From NCBI RefSeq assembly GCF_021922925.1, contig NZ_CP040786.1:1116001-1180000 (forward strand): a DNA stretch of 64,000 nucleotides, read 5' to 3'. Shown in pieces: positions 54,412 through 64,000 of this stretch. The translations under genes were made by a program, and so were the position numbers. This DNA is from Clavibacter phaseoli (GTDB taxonomy: Bacteria; Actinomycetota; Actinomycetes; Actinomycetales; Microbacteriaceae). Below the pieces are notes generated by a model, which saw nothing but the letters and a program-made list of their open reading frames with translations, had not been told where the DNA came from and searched no databases. How positions within the stretch are numbered: the stretch's first letter is position 1; every line of letters starts with the position of its first letter.

Positions 54412-55527
54412 TCAGACGTTGAGGAAGCGGTCGCGGAGCTTCTGGAACAGGCCCTGCTGGAAGTGCGCGAGGTGCGGCGCGGGCGCCTTGTTGCGGCGCG
54501 CGAACTGCTGGATGAGGTCGCGCTCCTTGTGGTCGAGCTTCTGCGGCGTGACCACCTGGATCCCGATCTTGAGGTCGCCGCGCCCGGAGCCGCGGAGCTT
54601 CGTGACGCCGCGGCCGCGCACCGTGATGATCTCGGCGCTCTGGATCCCGGGGCGCAGCTCCAGGTCGACGTCGCCGTCGAGCGCCTGGATGTGCGCGTCG
54701 CTGCCGAGGATCGCGTCGACCATGCTCACCTCGACGGTCGCGAGCAGGTCGTCGCCGTTGCGGCTGAACACGTCGTGGTGCGCGACCTTGATCTCGAGGT
54801 AGAGGTCGCCGTTGGGGCCGCCCGCGGGGCCGACCTCGCCGGAGCCCGGCATCTGCAGGCGGAGGCCCGTGTCGACGCCGGCCGGGATGTCGACCGGGAC
54901 GGTGCGGCGCGCGCGGACGCGGCCCTGGCCCTGGCACGTGGGGCAGGGGTGCGGGATGACGGTGCCGTAGCCGCGGCACGTGCCGCAGGGGCTCGACGTC
55001 ATGACGTTGCCGAGGAGCGAGCGCACCTGGCGCTGGATGCTGCCGGAGCCGCGGCAGATGTCGCACGTGACGGCGCTCGTGCCGGGCTGCGCGCAGGATC
55101 CGTGGCACGTGTCGCACACGACGGCCGTGTCGACCTCGAGGTCGCGGTGCACGCCGAAGATGACCTCCTCGAGCTCGACCTCCACGCGCAGCAGCGCGTC
55201 CTGGCCGCGCTCCTGGCGGGAGCGCGGACCGCGTCCGCCGCCGCCCTGCTGGCCGCCGAAGAACGTCTCGAAGATGTCGCCGAACCCGCCGAAGCCCTGC
55301 CCGCCGCCGCCGCCGAACCCGGCCTGCGGGCCGAGGTCGTACTGCTGGCGCTGCTGGGGATCCGACAGCACGTCGTAGGCGTGCGTCACGAGCTTGAACC
55401 GCTCGGCGGCGTCGGGGGCGTCGTTGACGTCCGGGTGGAGCTGGCGCGCCTGCTTGCGGTACGCCTTCTTGATCTCCTCTGGCGTCGCCTCGCGGCTCAC
55501 GCCGAGTACTTCGTAGTGGTCAGCCAC
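54412..55527 (-). CDS. dnaJ: Chaperone protein DnaJ (DnaJ2 of hrcA operon)
   Basis: 371 aa from GTG 55527 with GAAGGG at seven bases. J domain 1-70 with HPD at residues 31-33, a Gly/Phe linker ([22 protein letters not shown]), and a zinc-binding region with four CxxCxGxG-like repeats: CDTCHGSCA (degenerate, Cys replacing Gly at the end), [16 protein letters not shown] and CPTCQGQG. Then the peptide-binding C-terminal domain. Stimulates DnaK ATPase and is expected to be heat-induced through HrcA, encoded 60 bp upstream. Confidence 0.97.
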   Translation of the reverse strand: MADHYEVLGVSREATPEEIKKAYRKQARQLHPDVNDAPDAAERFKLVTHAYDVLSDPQQRQQYDLGPQAGFGGGGGQGFGGFGDIFETFFGGQQGGGGRGPRSRQERGQDALLRVEVELEEVIFGVHRDLEVDTAVVCDTCHGSCAQPGTSAVTCDICRGSGSIQRQVRSLLGNVMTSSPCGTCRGYGTVIPHPCPTCQGQGRVRARRTVPVDIPAGVDTGLRLQMPGSGEVGPAGGPNGDLYLEIKVAHHDVFSRNGDDLLATVEVSMVDAILGSDAHIQALDGDVDLELRPGIQSAEIITVRGRGVTKLRGSGRGDLKIGIQVVTPQKLDHKERDLIQQFARRNKAPAPHLAHFQQGLFQKLRDRFLNV

Positions 55528-55587
55528 GTCGGGCCCTTCGGTGGTGATGGTCGTGGGGAACAGGGGCGGTGCGCCGGCGCGGGGCCG

Positions 55588-56610
55588 TCACCGCTCCTCG
55601 AGCAGGCGGGAGAGGTAGCGCGCGACCGCGCGCACCGACGCCATGTTGGTGGAGTAGTCCATCCGGGTCGGCCCCAGCACGCCGAGGCGCGCGAGGACCC
55701 CGCCGGACGAGCTGTAGCCGCTGGTGAGCACGCTGGTCTCGCCGAGGCCGAACGGGGCGTTCTCCCGGCCGATGCTCACCGAGACGCCGTGCTGGTCGGC
55801 CTCCATCTCGCCGAGGAGGCGCAGGAGAACCACCTGCTCCTCGATGGCCTCGAGGACGGGCGAGATGCTGCCGGGGAAGTCGCGCTCGGTGCGGGCGAGG
55901 TTCGCGGATCCGGCGAGCAGCAGCCGCTCCTGCCGGTTCGCGAGCACCTGCTCCACGAGCGTGCCCGCGAGCACGGACGCGGCCGCGCGCTGGGCGGGCT
56001 CGACCTCGTCGGACAGCGTCTCGAGCCGGGTCGCGGCCTCCGCGAGGCCGAGCCCGCCGACGGCCCGGTTGATCCGCGTGCGCATGACCGCGAGGAACGC
56101 GTCGTCCGGGTCCCCCGCGAGCTCAACGACGCGCTGCTCGACGCGGCCCGTGTCGGTGATGAGCACGGTGAGCACGCGCGTGGTGGACAGCGCCACGAGC
56201 TCGACGTGCTTCACGTGGCTCGTGGCGAGCGACGGGTACTGCACGAGCGCGACCTGGTTGGTCAGCTGCGCGAGGAGGCGCACCGTGCGGGCGAGCACGT
56301 CGTCGAGGTCGACGGACTCGCCGAGGAACACGTGGATCGCCTGGCGCTGCGCGGGCGTGAGCGGACGGACGTCGGCGAGCTGGTCGACGAAGAGCCGGTA
56401 GCCCTTGTCCGTCGGCACGCGACCGGACGACGTGTGCGGGGCGGCGATCAGCTCCTCCTCCTCGAGGAGGGCCATGTCGTTGCGGATGGTGGCGGCCGAG
56501 ACGCCGAAGGCGTGGCGCTCCACGATGGACTTGGAGCCCACGGGCTCGCGCGAGGACACGTAGTCCTGCACGATCACCCGGAGGACGTCGAGCCCGCGTT
56601 CCGAGACCAT
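55588..56610 (-). CDS. hrcA: Heat-inducible transcription repressor HrcA
   Basis: 340 aa. N-terminal winged helix with SSREPVGSKSIVERHAFGVSAATIRNDMALLEEEELI and HTSSGRVPTDKGYRLFVD, the HrcA signature; the GAF-like C-terminal part ends with MDYSTNMASVRAVARYLSRLL. It represses its own operon and typically groEL/dnaK sets by binding CIRCE. ATG at 56610 follows AGGAGGG. A CIRCE-type dyad (56622-56648) lies between a -10 element and this ribosome-binding site, so autorepression is expected. Confidence 0.97.
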   Translation of the reverse strand: MVSERGLDVLRVIVQDYVSSREPVGSKSIVERHAFGVSAATIRNDMALLEEEELIAAPHTSSGRVPTDKGYRLFVDQLADVRPLTPAQRQAIHVFLGESVDLDDVLARTVRLLAQLTNQVALVQYPSLATSHVKHVELVALSTTRVLTVLITDTGRVEQRVVELAGDPDDAFLAVMRTRINRAVGGLGLAEAATRLETLSDEVEPAQRAAASVLAGTLVEQVLANRQERLLLAGSANLARTERDFPGSISPVLEAIEEQVVLLRLLGEMEADQHGVSVSIGRENAPFGLGETSVLTSGYSSSGGVLARLGVLGPTRMDYSTNMASVRAVARYLSRLLEER

Positions 56611-56621
56611 CGCGCTCCCTC

Positions 56622-56648
56622 CTGGCACTCGTCGATCCTGACTGCCAA
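56622..56648. promoter_or_regulatory. CIRCE operator upstream of hrcA
   Basis: On the minus strand TTGGCAGTC-N9-GAGTGCCAG, versus the consensus TTAGCACTC-N9-GAGTGCTAA: two mismatches in each half and exact 9-base spacing. It begins on the last base of the -10 hexamer and its far end touches the hrcA Shine-Dalgarno AGGAGG. Confidence 0.85.
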
Positions 56649-56653
56649 TCGTA
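56649..56653 (-). promoter_or_regulatory. -10 element TACGAT of the hrcA operon
   Basis: TACGAT (56653-56648) shares its last base with CIRCE. Transcription would start inside the operator, giving a ~30-base leader with a normal ribosome-binding site. Confidence 0.5.
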
Positions 56654-56795
56654 CCGCGGGTCAGCGGGTGCTCGGCATTGCCGGTCGCGCGTCGTCGGCG
56701 GTACCGTGGACGGGCCCGGTGCTCCCGGCCCCACCCACGATCCGTCCGCGTCCGCCGTCCCCCGGTCGTCGCCCGGCACCGAGAGGCTCCCCGCG

Positions 56796-57191
56796 ATGTC
56801 TGCACCCGATCCCCACCCGTACGGCGCGCCCGCTCCGCTCACCCCGAGCGAGGACCGCCTCTGGGCGTCGCTCACGCACTTCCTCGCGATCCTCATCGTG
56901 CCGTCGTTCATCGTGTGGCTCGTGTTCCGCGAGCGCGGCCGGTTCACCGACCAGGAGGGCAAGGAGGCGACCAACTGGACCATCAACGTGGTCGGCGCTC
57001 TCGTCATCCTCAACGTGCTGCAGGTGGTGTTCGGGGTCATCCCGATCCTCGGGATCATCATCGGCCTGCTCCTCGGCCTCGTGATCTTCGCGGTGGTCGT
57101 AGTCAACATCGTGTTCGCGATCATCGGCGGCACCCGGGTGCAGGCCGGACGCCCGTACCGCTACCCGCTCAACATCCGGTGGATCAAGTAG
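56796..57191 (+). CDS. DUF4870 domain membrane protein
   Basis: 131 aa from ATG 56796, preceded by GAGAGG. After a Pro-rich 25-residue start, LTPSEDRLWASLTHFLAILIVPSFIVWLVF and KEATNWTINVVGALVILNVLQVVFGVIPIL give the DUF4870 pattern of three to four membrane helices, with the conserved polar turn FRERGRFTDQEGKEATNW on the cytoplasmic side. Function unknown; small homologues are widespread. Divergent from hrcA and 10 bp upstream of the VOC gene. Confidence 0.88.
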   Translation: MSAPDPHPYGAPAPLTPSEDRLWASLTHFLAILIVPSFIVWLVFRERGRFTDQEGKEATNWTINVVGALVILNVLQVVFGVIPILGIIIGLLLGLVIFAVVVVNIVFAIIGGTRVQAGRPYRYPLNIRWIK

Positions 57192-57201
57192 GCGATCGGC
57201 C

Positions 57202-57615
57202 GTGAGCGCGAGGATCCGGCATGTCGCGATCGACTGCCGCGACCCGCACGCGCTGTCCCTCTTCTGGGCCGGCGTGACCGGCTTCGCGGAGGACCCGGAC
57301 GAGCCGAACCTCCCCGGCGAGGACGCCGCCTGGCTGGGCGACCCCGTCTCCGGGCTCGGCATCATCCTCCAGCGCGCGGACACGCCCAAGACGGCGAAGA
57401 ACCGGCTCCACCTCGACCTCGCGCCGGACGACCGCACGCGCGACGAGGAGGTCGAGCGCGTGGTCGCGCTCGGGGCGGCGCTCGTCGCCGACCGGCGCAA
57501 CGCGGACGGCAGCGGCTGGGTGGTGCTCGCGGATCCCGAGGGCAACGAGTTCTGCGTGGAGCGCAGCGACGCCGAGCGCGAGGCCGGCGACGTGGTGGGC
57601 GCCGTCGTCCTCTGA
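57202..57615 (+). CDS. VOC family (glyoxalase-like) protein
   Basis: 137 aa, GTG start 10 bp after the DUF4870 gene. Two beta-alpha-beta-beta-beta modules: IRHVAIDCRDPHALSLFWAGVTGF and RLHLDLAPDDRTRDEEVERVVALGA, ending with GWVVLADPEGNEFCVE. The metal/substrate residues expected for this fold (His8 region, His in LHLDL, Glu in NEFCVE) are present. VOC proteins of this kind include glyoxalase/bleomycin-resistance-like and dioxygenase folds; activity not predictable. Confidence 0.9.
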   Translation: MSARIRHVAIDCRDPHALSLFWAGVTGFAEDPDEPNLPGEDAAWLGDPVSGLGIILQRADTPKTAKNRLHLDLAPDDRTRDEEVERVVALGAALVADRRNADGSGWVVLADPEGNEFCVERSDAEREAGDVVGAVVL

Positions 57616-57630
57616 GGACCGGCGGGCGGC

Positions 57631-58854
57631 CTAGTCCTCGAGCAGGCGCCGCACGACGGCGTCGGCCAGCAGGCGCCCCTGCAGCGTGAGCACGAGCGTG
57701 CCGGACAGCGCGGCGCGCGGATCCACCAGGCCGTCGGCGATGAGGCCCGCGACCTGGCGGCGGCCCTCCGCGGTGAGCGTCGGGATGGCCAGGCCGTCGC
57801 GGATGCGGGCGCCGAGGAGCACGCGCTCCACCTCGCGCGTCGCGTCGTCGAGCGACTCGCGGCCCGCGCCGGGCGAGGCGCCCGCGAGCACGCGGTCGGC
57901 GTACGCGGCCGGGTGCTTGACGTTCCACCAGCGGACGCCGCCCACGTGGCTGTGCGCGCCGGGGCCGACGCCCCACCAGTCGTGGCCCTGCCAGTAGGCG
58001 AGGTTGTGGCGGCTGCGGCGGCCGCCGCGCGCCCAGTTGCTCACCTCGTACCACTCGTAGCCGGCCTCGCCGAGCAGGCGGTCGGCGAGCTCGTACATGT
58101 CGGCCTGGAGGTCCTCGTCGGGCTCGGGCACCTCGCCGCGGCGGATCTGCCGCGCGAGCTTCGTGCCGGGCTCCACGATGAGCGCGTAGGCGGAGAGGTG
58201 GTCGGGCGCCTCGCCGATGGCCTGCTCGAGCGAGGCGCGCCAGTCGTCGATGGTCTCCCCCGGCGTCCCGTAGATGAGGTCGAGGCTCACCTCGAGGCCG
58301 GCGGCTCGGGCGCCGCGGACGACGGGCGCGATGCGCGCGGGGTCGTGCGTCCGCTCCAGCGTCGCGAGGACGCGCGGGACCGCCGACTGCATGCCGAACG
58401 AGACGCGAGTGAAGCCGCCGGCGGCGAGGGCCGCGAGGTAGGCGTCGTCGACGCTGTCGGGGTTCGCCTCCGTCGTGACCTCGGCGCCCTCGGCGATGCC
58501 CCACGTGTCGCGCACGGCGTCGAGCATCCGGACGAGGTCCTCGACCGGGAGGAGCGTCGGGGTGCCGCCGCCGAGGAAGACGGTGGAGGCGGGGCGGGCG
58601 GGCACGCCGGAGTCCCGCAGCGCGGATCCGGCGAAGCGCACCTCCTGCACGGCCTGCGACGCGAAGTCGGACTGCCTCACGCCGCGCAGCTCGGGCGCCG
58701 TGTAGGTGTTGAAGTCGCAGTAGCCGCAGCGGACGCGGCAGAACGGGACGTGCAGGTAGACCCCGAACGCGCGCTCGTCGGCGCCGGCCGACGCGGAGGC
58801 GGGGAGCAGGCCGTCGACGGGGGCGGGATCGGCGAGGGGCAGGGCGGACGGCAT
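57631..58854 (-). CDS. hemW: Radical SAM heme chaperone HemW
   Basis: 407 aa. The radical-SAM cluster is Cys39, Cys43 and Cys46 in HVPFCRVRCGYCDFNTY, the HemW-specific CxxxCxxCxF pattern. Then FLGGGTPTLLP, VTTEANPDSV, RVSFGMQSAVPRVL and LDLIYGTPGETI follow, and the C-terminal HemN-like domain (YEVSNWARGGRRSRHNLAYW). Earlier such proteins were called oxygen-independent coproporphyrinogen oxidase, but the lack of the extra HemN N-terminal motif favours heme transfer. GATGAT lies six bases before the ATG. Between lepA and hrcA, its usual place. Confidence 0.95.
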   Translation of the reverse strand: MPSALPLADPAPVDGLLPASASAGADERAFGVYLHVPFCRVRCGYCDFNTYTAPELRGVRQSDFASQAVQEVRFAGSALRDSGVPARPASTVFLGGGTPTLLPVEDLVRMLDAVRDTWGIAEGAEVTTEANPDSVDDAYLAALAAGGFTRVSFGMQSAVPRVLATLERTHDPARIAPVVRGARAAGLEVSLDLIYGTPGETIDDWRASLEQAIGEAPDHLSAYALIVEPGTKLARQIRRGEVPEPDEDLQADMYELADRLLGEAGYEWYEVSNWARGGRRSRHNLAYWQGHDWWGVGPGAHSHVGGVRWWNVKHPAAYADRVLAGASPGAGRESLDDATREVERVLLGARIRDGLAIPTLTAEGRRQVAGLIADGLVDPRAALSGTLVLTLQGRLLADAVVRRLLED

Positions 58855-58860
58855 CCGTCC

Positions 58861-58866
58861 ATCATC
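58861..58866 (-). promoter_or_regulatory. Possible -10 element GATGAT of hemW
   Basis: GATGAT-GGACGG-ATG, six-base spacing; four of six consensus bases. A leaderless start is possible. Confidence 0.35.
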
Positions 58867-58921
58867 CCCCGGCCGGGAGGTGCGCCGGTGCGCGCGCCGT
58901 CGGGGACGCCCCGCCCTCCGG

Positions 58922-58927
58922 CAGGAT
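58922..58927 (+). promoter_or_regulatory. Possible -10 element CAGGAT of the HAD gene
   Basis: CAGGAT-GGGGGC-ATG, six-base spacing, divergent to the hemW promoter. GGGGG could alternatively be a poor ribosome-binding site. Confidence 0.35.
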
Positions 58928-58933
58928 GGGGGC

Positions 58934-59635
58934 ATGACCGACGCCCCCTCGCCCCGGCCCCTGCACGTCCTCTGGGACGTCGACGGCACGCTCCTCCTCA
59001 ACGGCCCGCGCGCCGGCAGCATGTACCACCGCGCGATCGAGCTCGCCGCGGGCGAGGAGCTCGAGGACCGCACGGTCCACGCGCACGGGAAGACCGACGG
59101 CCAGATCATCTGGGAGACCCTCGACCTGTACGGCCTGCCCGCGTCGCTGCACGCCGCGGTCCGCGAGCGGCTCGAGGGCATGTCGCGCGTCGAGCACTAC
59201 GGCGCGGGTCGGCGCGAGGTGCCCGTCGGGGTCCCGCGGCTCGTCGCCGACGTCGCCGGGCGCGGCTGGGTGAACGCGCTGCTCACCGGGAACTCGCCCC
59301 TCCGCGCGCGCTACAAGCTCGACGGCGCGGGGCTCGACGTCGACCTCTTCGACTGGGATTCGTCGTTCTTCGGGCACGAGGCGCGGATCCGCAGCGACCT
59401 CACGCGCCGCGCCGCGGAGGCGCTGGCAGGGGCCACCGTCGTGATCGTCGGCGACACCCCCGCCGACGGCGTCGCGGCCGAGGCCGCCGGCTTCCCGTTC
59501 GTGGCGGTCGCCACGGGGGCCTACGACGTGGCGCAGCTCCGGTCGCCGGACGCGCACGCGGCCGTCGTGGTGCCCGACCTCCAGGCGGGCCACGACGAGG
59601 TCATGGAGTACCTCGACGGGCTCGCCGCGCGCTGA
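58934..59635 (+). CDS. HAD family hydrolase (phosphoglycolate-phosphatase-like)
   Basis: 233 aa from ATG 58934. HAD motif I LWDVDGTLL with nucleophile Asp15 and Asp17, motif II Thr in NALLTGNSP, motif III Lys in ARYKLDGAG, and motif IV VVIVGDTPADGVAA. The helical cap between residues ~25 and 100 (type C1) fits phosphoglycolate phosphatase or beta-phosphoglucomutase-like members. No Gly-rich extra loop. Substrate unknown. Convergent with the DUF1990 gene (21-bp gap). Confidence 0.9.
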   Translation: MTDAPSPRPLHVLWDVDGTLLLNGPRAGSMYHRAIELAAGEELEDRTVHAHGKTDGQIIWETLDLYGLPASLHAAVRERLEGMSRVEHYGAGRREVPVGVPRLVADVAGRGWVNALLTGNSPLRARYKLDGAGLDVDLFDWDSSFFGHEARIRSDLTRRAAEALAGATVVIVGDTPADGVAAEAAGFPFVAVATGAYDVAQLRSPDAHAAVVVPDLQAGHDEVMEYLDGLAAR

Positions 59636-59656
59636 CCCGGCTCGGCGGGCGTCGGA

Positions 59657-60310
59657 TCAGGCGGACGCGACCGCCGGGTGCAGGGCCTTGAGGTACCGGC
59701 GCATGAAGACGCCCTGCACGACGCGGAGCACCGGGCTCGCGAGTCGCATCGGCCACGACGCCGGCCTGGAGAAGACGCGGAGGGTGAGCCACACGCTGCC
59801 GTCGGGCTCCCGCGAGACGAGGAACGCCTCCTCGCCGCTGAGCGGGTGGCCGTGCACCGTGCCGTACGCGAAGCCGACGCGGTCGGTCTCCTGCACGGTG
59901 TAGACGACGCGGACGGGCGCCTCGGGGTGGAACGGGCCGAACGGCATGCGGAGCACGGCCGAGGTGCCCGACGTGATCCACGCGGTGCCGTCGTCGCCGT
60001 ACAGCGTCTCGCGCGGGCGGTCGACGGGGACCTGGGGCACCCCGTCCGCGTCGAACTCGAGTCCCGCGTAGCCGGGGTCGTCGGGGACCTCCTGCTCGAT
60101 GCGGGTGACCTCGATGCCGCTGCCGCGCTGCACGCCCCAGGTCATGAGGAGGGCGACGGCCTGCTCGAAGCGCTCGTCGCCGCTGCCGAGCCGCGCGCTC
60201 GCCTCCGCGGGACGGTAGCCCTCGGGCGGGTAGGTCATGAGGTCGACGGCCTGGGTGCCGCCGACGGAGCCGTACGTGACGGCGGTCGCGGTGTAGGTGC
60301 TGCGGCGCAT
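59657..60310 (-). CDS. DUF1990 family protein
   Basis: 217 aa. The pattern VTYGSVGGTQAVDLMTYPPEGYRPAEASARLGSGDERF and later VGFAYGTVHGHPLSGEEAFLVSREPDGSVWLTLRVFSRPA matches DUF1990 (UPF0548), which has a START/SRPBCC-like beta-barrel that could bind a lipid or other hydrophobic ligand. No biochemical function is known to me. TAGGCT seven bases before the ATG and no Shine-Dalgarno suggest a leaderless transcript. Lies between lepA and hemW in opposite transcription to HAD. Confidence 0.85.
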   Translation of the reverse strand: MRRSTYTATAVTYGSVGGTQAVDLMTYPPEGYRPAEASARLGSGDERFEQAVALLMTWGVQRGSGIEVTRIEQEVPDDPGYAGLEFDADGVPQVPVDRPRETLYGDDGTAWITSGTSAVLRMPFGPFHPEAPVRVVYTVQETDRVGFAYGTVHGHPLSGEEAFLVSREPDGSVWLTLRVFSRPASWPMRLASPVLRVVQGVFMRRYLKALHPAVASA

Positions 60311-60317
60311 GGGGGCA

Positions 60318-60323
60318 AGCCTA
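60318..60323 (-). promoter_or_regulatory. -10 element TAGGCT of the DUF1990 gene
   Basis: TAGGCT, seven bases, ATG at 60310; lies just beyond the lepA terminator hairpin (60331-60353). Confidence 0.5.
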
Positions 60324-60330
60324 GGCGGTG

Positions 60331-60353
60331 GCGCCCGGACGGACGCCGGGCGC
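60331..60353 (-). terminator. Hairpin after lepA
   Basis: Perfect 8-bp arms GCGCCCGG and CCGGGCGC with a 7-base loop, 9 bp past the lepA stop. Confidence 0.6.
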
Positions 60354-60361
60354 CCGCGCGG

Positions 60362-62209
<1,848 letters not shown>

Positions 62210-62277
62210 GCGTTCCTTACGGGTCTCGTCGGTGGAGCGGAACCACGATCATCCCACGGCACGCCCGTCGGGCCGTC

Positions 62278-62313
62278 CCCGCGGCGCGCGCCCGATGGCC
62301 TGCGCGCCGCGGG
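62278..62313 (-). terminator. Hairpin after the TIGR01777 epimerase gene
   Basis: Perfect 12-bp arms CCCGCGGCGCGC (62278-62289) and GCGCGCCGCGGG (62302-62313) with a 12-base loop, directly beyond the epimerase stop. Confidence 0.65.
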
Positions 62314-62317
62314 ACAA

Positions 62318-63295
62318 TCAGCGCCGGACGATGTCGGCGACCGCCGCGTCCAGCTCCGGCCACCGGAACCGGTACCCCGCGGCCTCGAGCGTCTCCGGGA
62401 CGACCCAGCGGCTCTTGAGCACGAGCTCCGGCTCGGTGCGGAACAGCCACATGCCGACCTCGAGCATCCACCGGTTCGCGGCGAGCCCGACGGGCACGCC
62501 GACGGCGCGACGGAGGATCCTCATCAGCCGGCGGTTGGTGACGGGCGCGGGGCTCGACGCGTTGACCGGGCCCTCGAGCGACGGGGTGTCGCGCACGAAG
62601 CGGATGATGCCGACCAGGTCGTCGATGTGCAGCCAGCTGAAGACCTGGCGGCCGTGGGTGGGCTGGAACACATGGTGGGCGCCGGCGCGGATCCGGGAGG
62701 GGCGTCCGGGGAACCGGCCGTCGAGCTGCGGGCCGCCGAGGCCGAAGCGCGCGAGGCCGAGGAGCGGCTGCAGCGCGCCGTCGCGGCCGAGGACGATCGC
62801 GATCCGCAGCGCCACGCGCCGGGTGGCGGGCAGCTCGGGCGAGAGGAACGCCCGCTCCCACGCGCGGCCCACCGACGGCGAGAAGTCGTCGCCGAGCTCG
62901 CCCGTCGACTCGGTCTGCGGATGGTCGGTGGCGTGCCGGTAGACGGTGGCCGTGGAGGCGTTGATCCAGACGGGCACGGGCCGCGCGCTGTCCGCGACGG
63001 CGCGCGCGAGCTCGCCGGTCGTCTCGACGCGCGAGCGCAGGATCTCCCGGCGGTTCGCGACGCCGTAGCGGCAGTCCACGCTCTTGCCCGCGAGGTTCAC
63101 GAGCAGGTCGGCGCCGTCGACGATGCGGCGGATCCCGTCCTCGTCGCCCCAGCGCGCGTCCGCGCCCGAGCGGCCGATCGTGAGCACGCGGTAGCGCTCG
63201 TCGGCGAGCTCGCGCACGAGCACCTGGCCGATGAAGCCGGACGCGCCCGCGACGACCGCGGTGCGCGGGGCGGCCGCCCCCGGCGCGTCGCTCAC
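62318..63295 (-). CDS. TIGR01777 family epimerase (YfcH/SDR39U1-like)
   Basis: 325 aa from GTG 63295. N-terminal GASGFIGQVLVREL (17-23 loop) binds NADP(H). Family markers are NLAGKSVDCRY, WINASTATVYRH (Ser/Thr and Tyr region), the FSWLHIDDLVGIIRFV segment and C-terminal GPVNASSPAPVTNRR, then LKSRWVVPETLEAAGYRF. Typical of TIGR01777 atypical SDRs with unknown substrate; sulA-like names in databases are historic. The GTG overlaps the amidohydrolase stop (GTGA). Confidence 0.92.
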   Translation of the reverse strand: MSDAPGAAAPRTAVVAGASGFIGQVLVRELADERYRVLTIGRSGADARWGDEDGIRRIVDGADLLVNLAGKSVDCRYGVANRREILRSRVETTGELARAVADSARPVPVWINASTATVYRHATDHPQTESTGELGDDFSPSVGRAWERAFLSPELPATRRVALRIAIVLGRDGALQPLLGLARFGLGGPQLDGRFPGRPSRIRAGAHHVFQPTHGRQVFSWLHIDDLVGIIRFVRDTPSLEGPVNASSPAPVTNRRLMRILRRAVGVPVGLAANRWMLEVGMWLFRTEPELVLKSRWVVPETLEAAGYRFRWPELDAAVADIVRR

Positions 63296-64000
63296 GCGCC
63301 GAAGCGCGTGCGGCGCTCGACCGTCGTGCCGACGCCGTCGGCCCAGGTGTAGACCGTGCTGCCGCCGATGATGACGTGCTCGGCGCGCGACTGGACGTCG
63401 AGCGGGTCGCCCGACCAAATCACGACGTCGGCGTCGAGGCCCGGCGTGAGCGCGCCGACGCGGTCGTCGAGGCGGAGGATCGCGGCGGGGTTCGCGGTGA
63501 TGGCGCGGATCGCGATGTCGGCGGGCAGGCCGTCCTTCACGGCGAAGGACGCCTGGTGCACGAGGAAGTCGATCGGCACGACGGGCGCGTCGGTCGTGAT
63601 CGCGACGAGGACGCCCGCGCGGTGCAGCGCCGCGAGGTTCGCGACGGCGCGGTCGCGGAGCTCGACCTTGGAGCGCGAGGTGATCATCGGGCCGAAGATC
63701 ACGGGGATGCCGCGCTCGGCGAGCACGTCCGCGATCTTGTCGCCCTCGGTGCCGTGGTTGACGACCAGGCGGTAGCCGAACTCGTCGGCGAGGCGGATCG
63801 CGGTCGCGATGTCGTCGTGGCGGTGCGTGTGCTGGTCCCAGGCGAGCTCGCCGTCGAGCACGCGCACGAGCGTCTCCTTGCCGAGGTCGCGCGAGAAGGG
63901 CTTGCCCTCCTTCGCGGCGTGGTCGCGGGCCGCGCGGTAGTCCTCGGCGTCGCGGAAGGCGCGGCGGATCACCATGGCGACGCCCAGGCGGGTGGACGGC
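63292..64000 (-). CDS. Amidohydrolase, C-terminal part (5' end outside window)
   Basis: At least 235 C-terminal residues; the frame continues past the right edge with codons for PSTRLGVAMVIRR. Features of the amidohydrolase superfamily (imidazolonepropionase/dihydroorotase-like): His in WDQHTHRHDD, His in LVVNHGTEGDK, the catalytic Asp in VAITTDAPVVP, and the closing ITANPAAILRLDDRVGALTPGLDADVVIWSGDPL strand set of the composite domain. N-terminal metal ligands (HxH) are outside the window. Metal-dependent hydrolysis of an amide or cyclic amide is expected; substrate unknown. Confidence 0.92.
   Translation of the reverse strand, partial: PSTRLGVAMVIRRAFRDAEDYRAARDHAAKEGKPFSRDLGKETLVRVLDGELAWDQHTHRHDDIATAIRLADEFGYRLVVNHGTEGDKIADVLAERGIPVIFGPMITSRSKVELRDRAVANLAALHRAGVLVAITTDAPVVPIDFLVHQASFAVKDGLPADIAIRAITANPAAILRLDDRVGALTPGLDADVVIWSGDPLDVQSRAEHVIIGGSTVYTWADGVGTTVERRTRFGA

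Overview
The window is one continuous piece of a very GC-rich chromosome with short intergenic gaps and many ATGA, GTGA or TGATG overlaps. The backbone order hemW-hrcA-dnaJ-rsmE-HIT-phoH-ybeY-CBS protein-era, then leuA, recO-uppS, glyS, dus-dgt-dnaG, together with an actinobacterial-type leucine leader upstream of leuA, points to an actinobacterium, most likely Microbacteriaceae (a Clavibacter-like genome is my best guess; this is inference, not a database result). I see no prophage, insertion sequence, CRISPR array or integrase.

Layout. 1-1363: end of a nucleotide-sugar locus (gmd 3' end and fcl, GDP-mannose to GDP-fucose). 1422-14190 (minus): a twelve-gene run that starts with a peptide-binding lipoprotein and its ABC transporter and continues into an M55 D-aminopeptidase, an isoaspartyl peptidase, a MurR/RpiR regulator with a sugar-phosphate-type SIS domain, an SDR, a DUF885 metallopeptidase-like protein, an alpha/beta hydrolase and a ketopantoate-reductase-like enzyme. 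It reads as an uptake-and-degradation operon for unusual peptides. 14493-18293: an acyltransferase-3/SGNH membrane protein, a tRNA with anticodon CAT and a GT4 glycosyltransferase. 18471-20619: DMT transporter, peptide deformylase, tRNA-Asn and a small unknown protein. 20646-29425 (minus): a second peptide ABC system with a double ATPase, followed by an extra ATPase, a 2-hydroxyacid dehydrogenase and a beta-propeller lactonase.

29626-40955: replication, RNA and cell-wall housekeeping (dnaG, dgt, dus, a FrnE-like DsbA protein with a small Cys protein, YbaK, glyS, a Gfo/Idh/MocA oxidoreductase, uppS, recO, a UPF0126/TRIC protein). 41062-42934: leuA with a 14-codon leader peptide containing three consecutive Leu codons and two mutually exclusive RNA pairings, one of which hides the leuA ribosome-binding site. 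42994-49271: an aminoacyl-phosphatidylglycerol synthase-like membrane protein with its overlapping esterase, then a NarL/LuxR response regulator and sensor kinase. 49382-56610: era back to hrcA, headed by a CIRCE operator. 56796-64000: DUF4870, VOC, hemW, HAD, DUF1990, lepA, a TIGR01777 epimerase and an amidohydrolase cut by the window edge.

Cross-cutting observation: many genes at the head of a transcription unit have a TANNNT-like hexamer exactly 6 or 7 bases before the start codon and no Shine-Dalgarno sequence, so their mRNAs are probably leaderless (dnaG, recO, the leuA leader peptide, the sensor kinase, the HIT protein, def, the DMT transporter and others). The most rewarding regions for follow-up are the leuA leader, the peptide regulon at 1422-14350 and the aminoacyl-lipid pair at 42994-46946.
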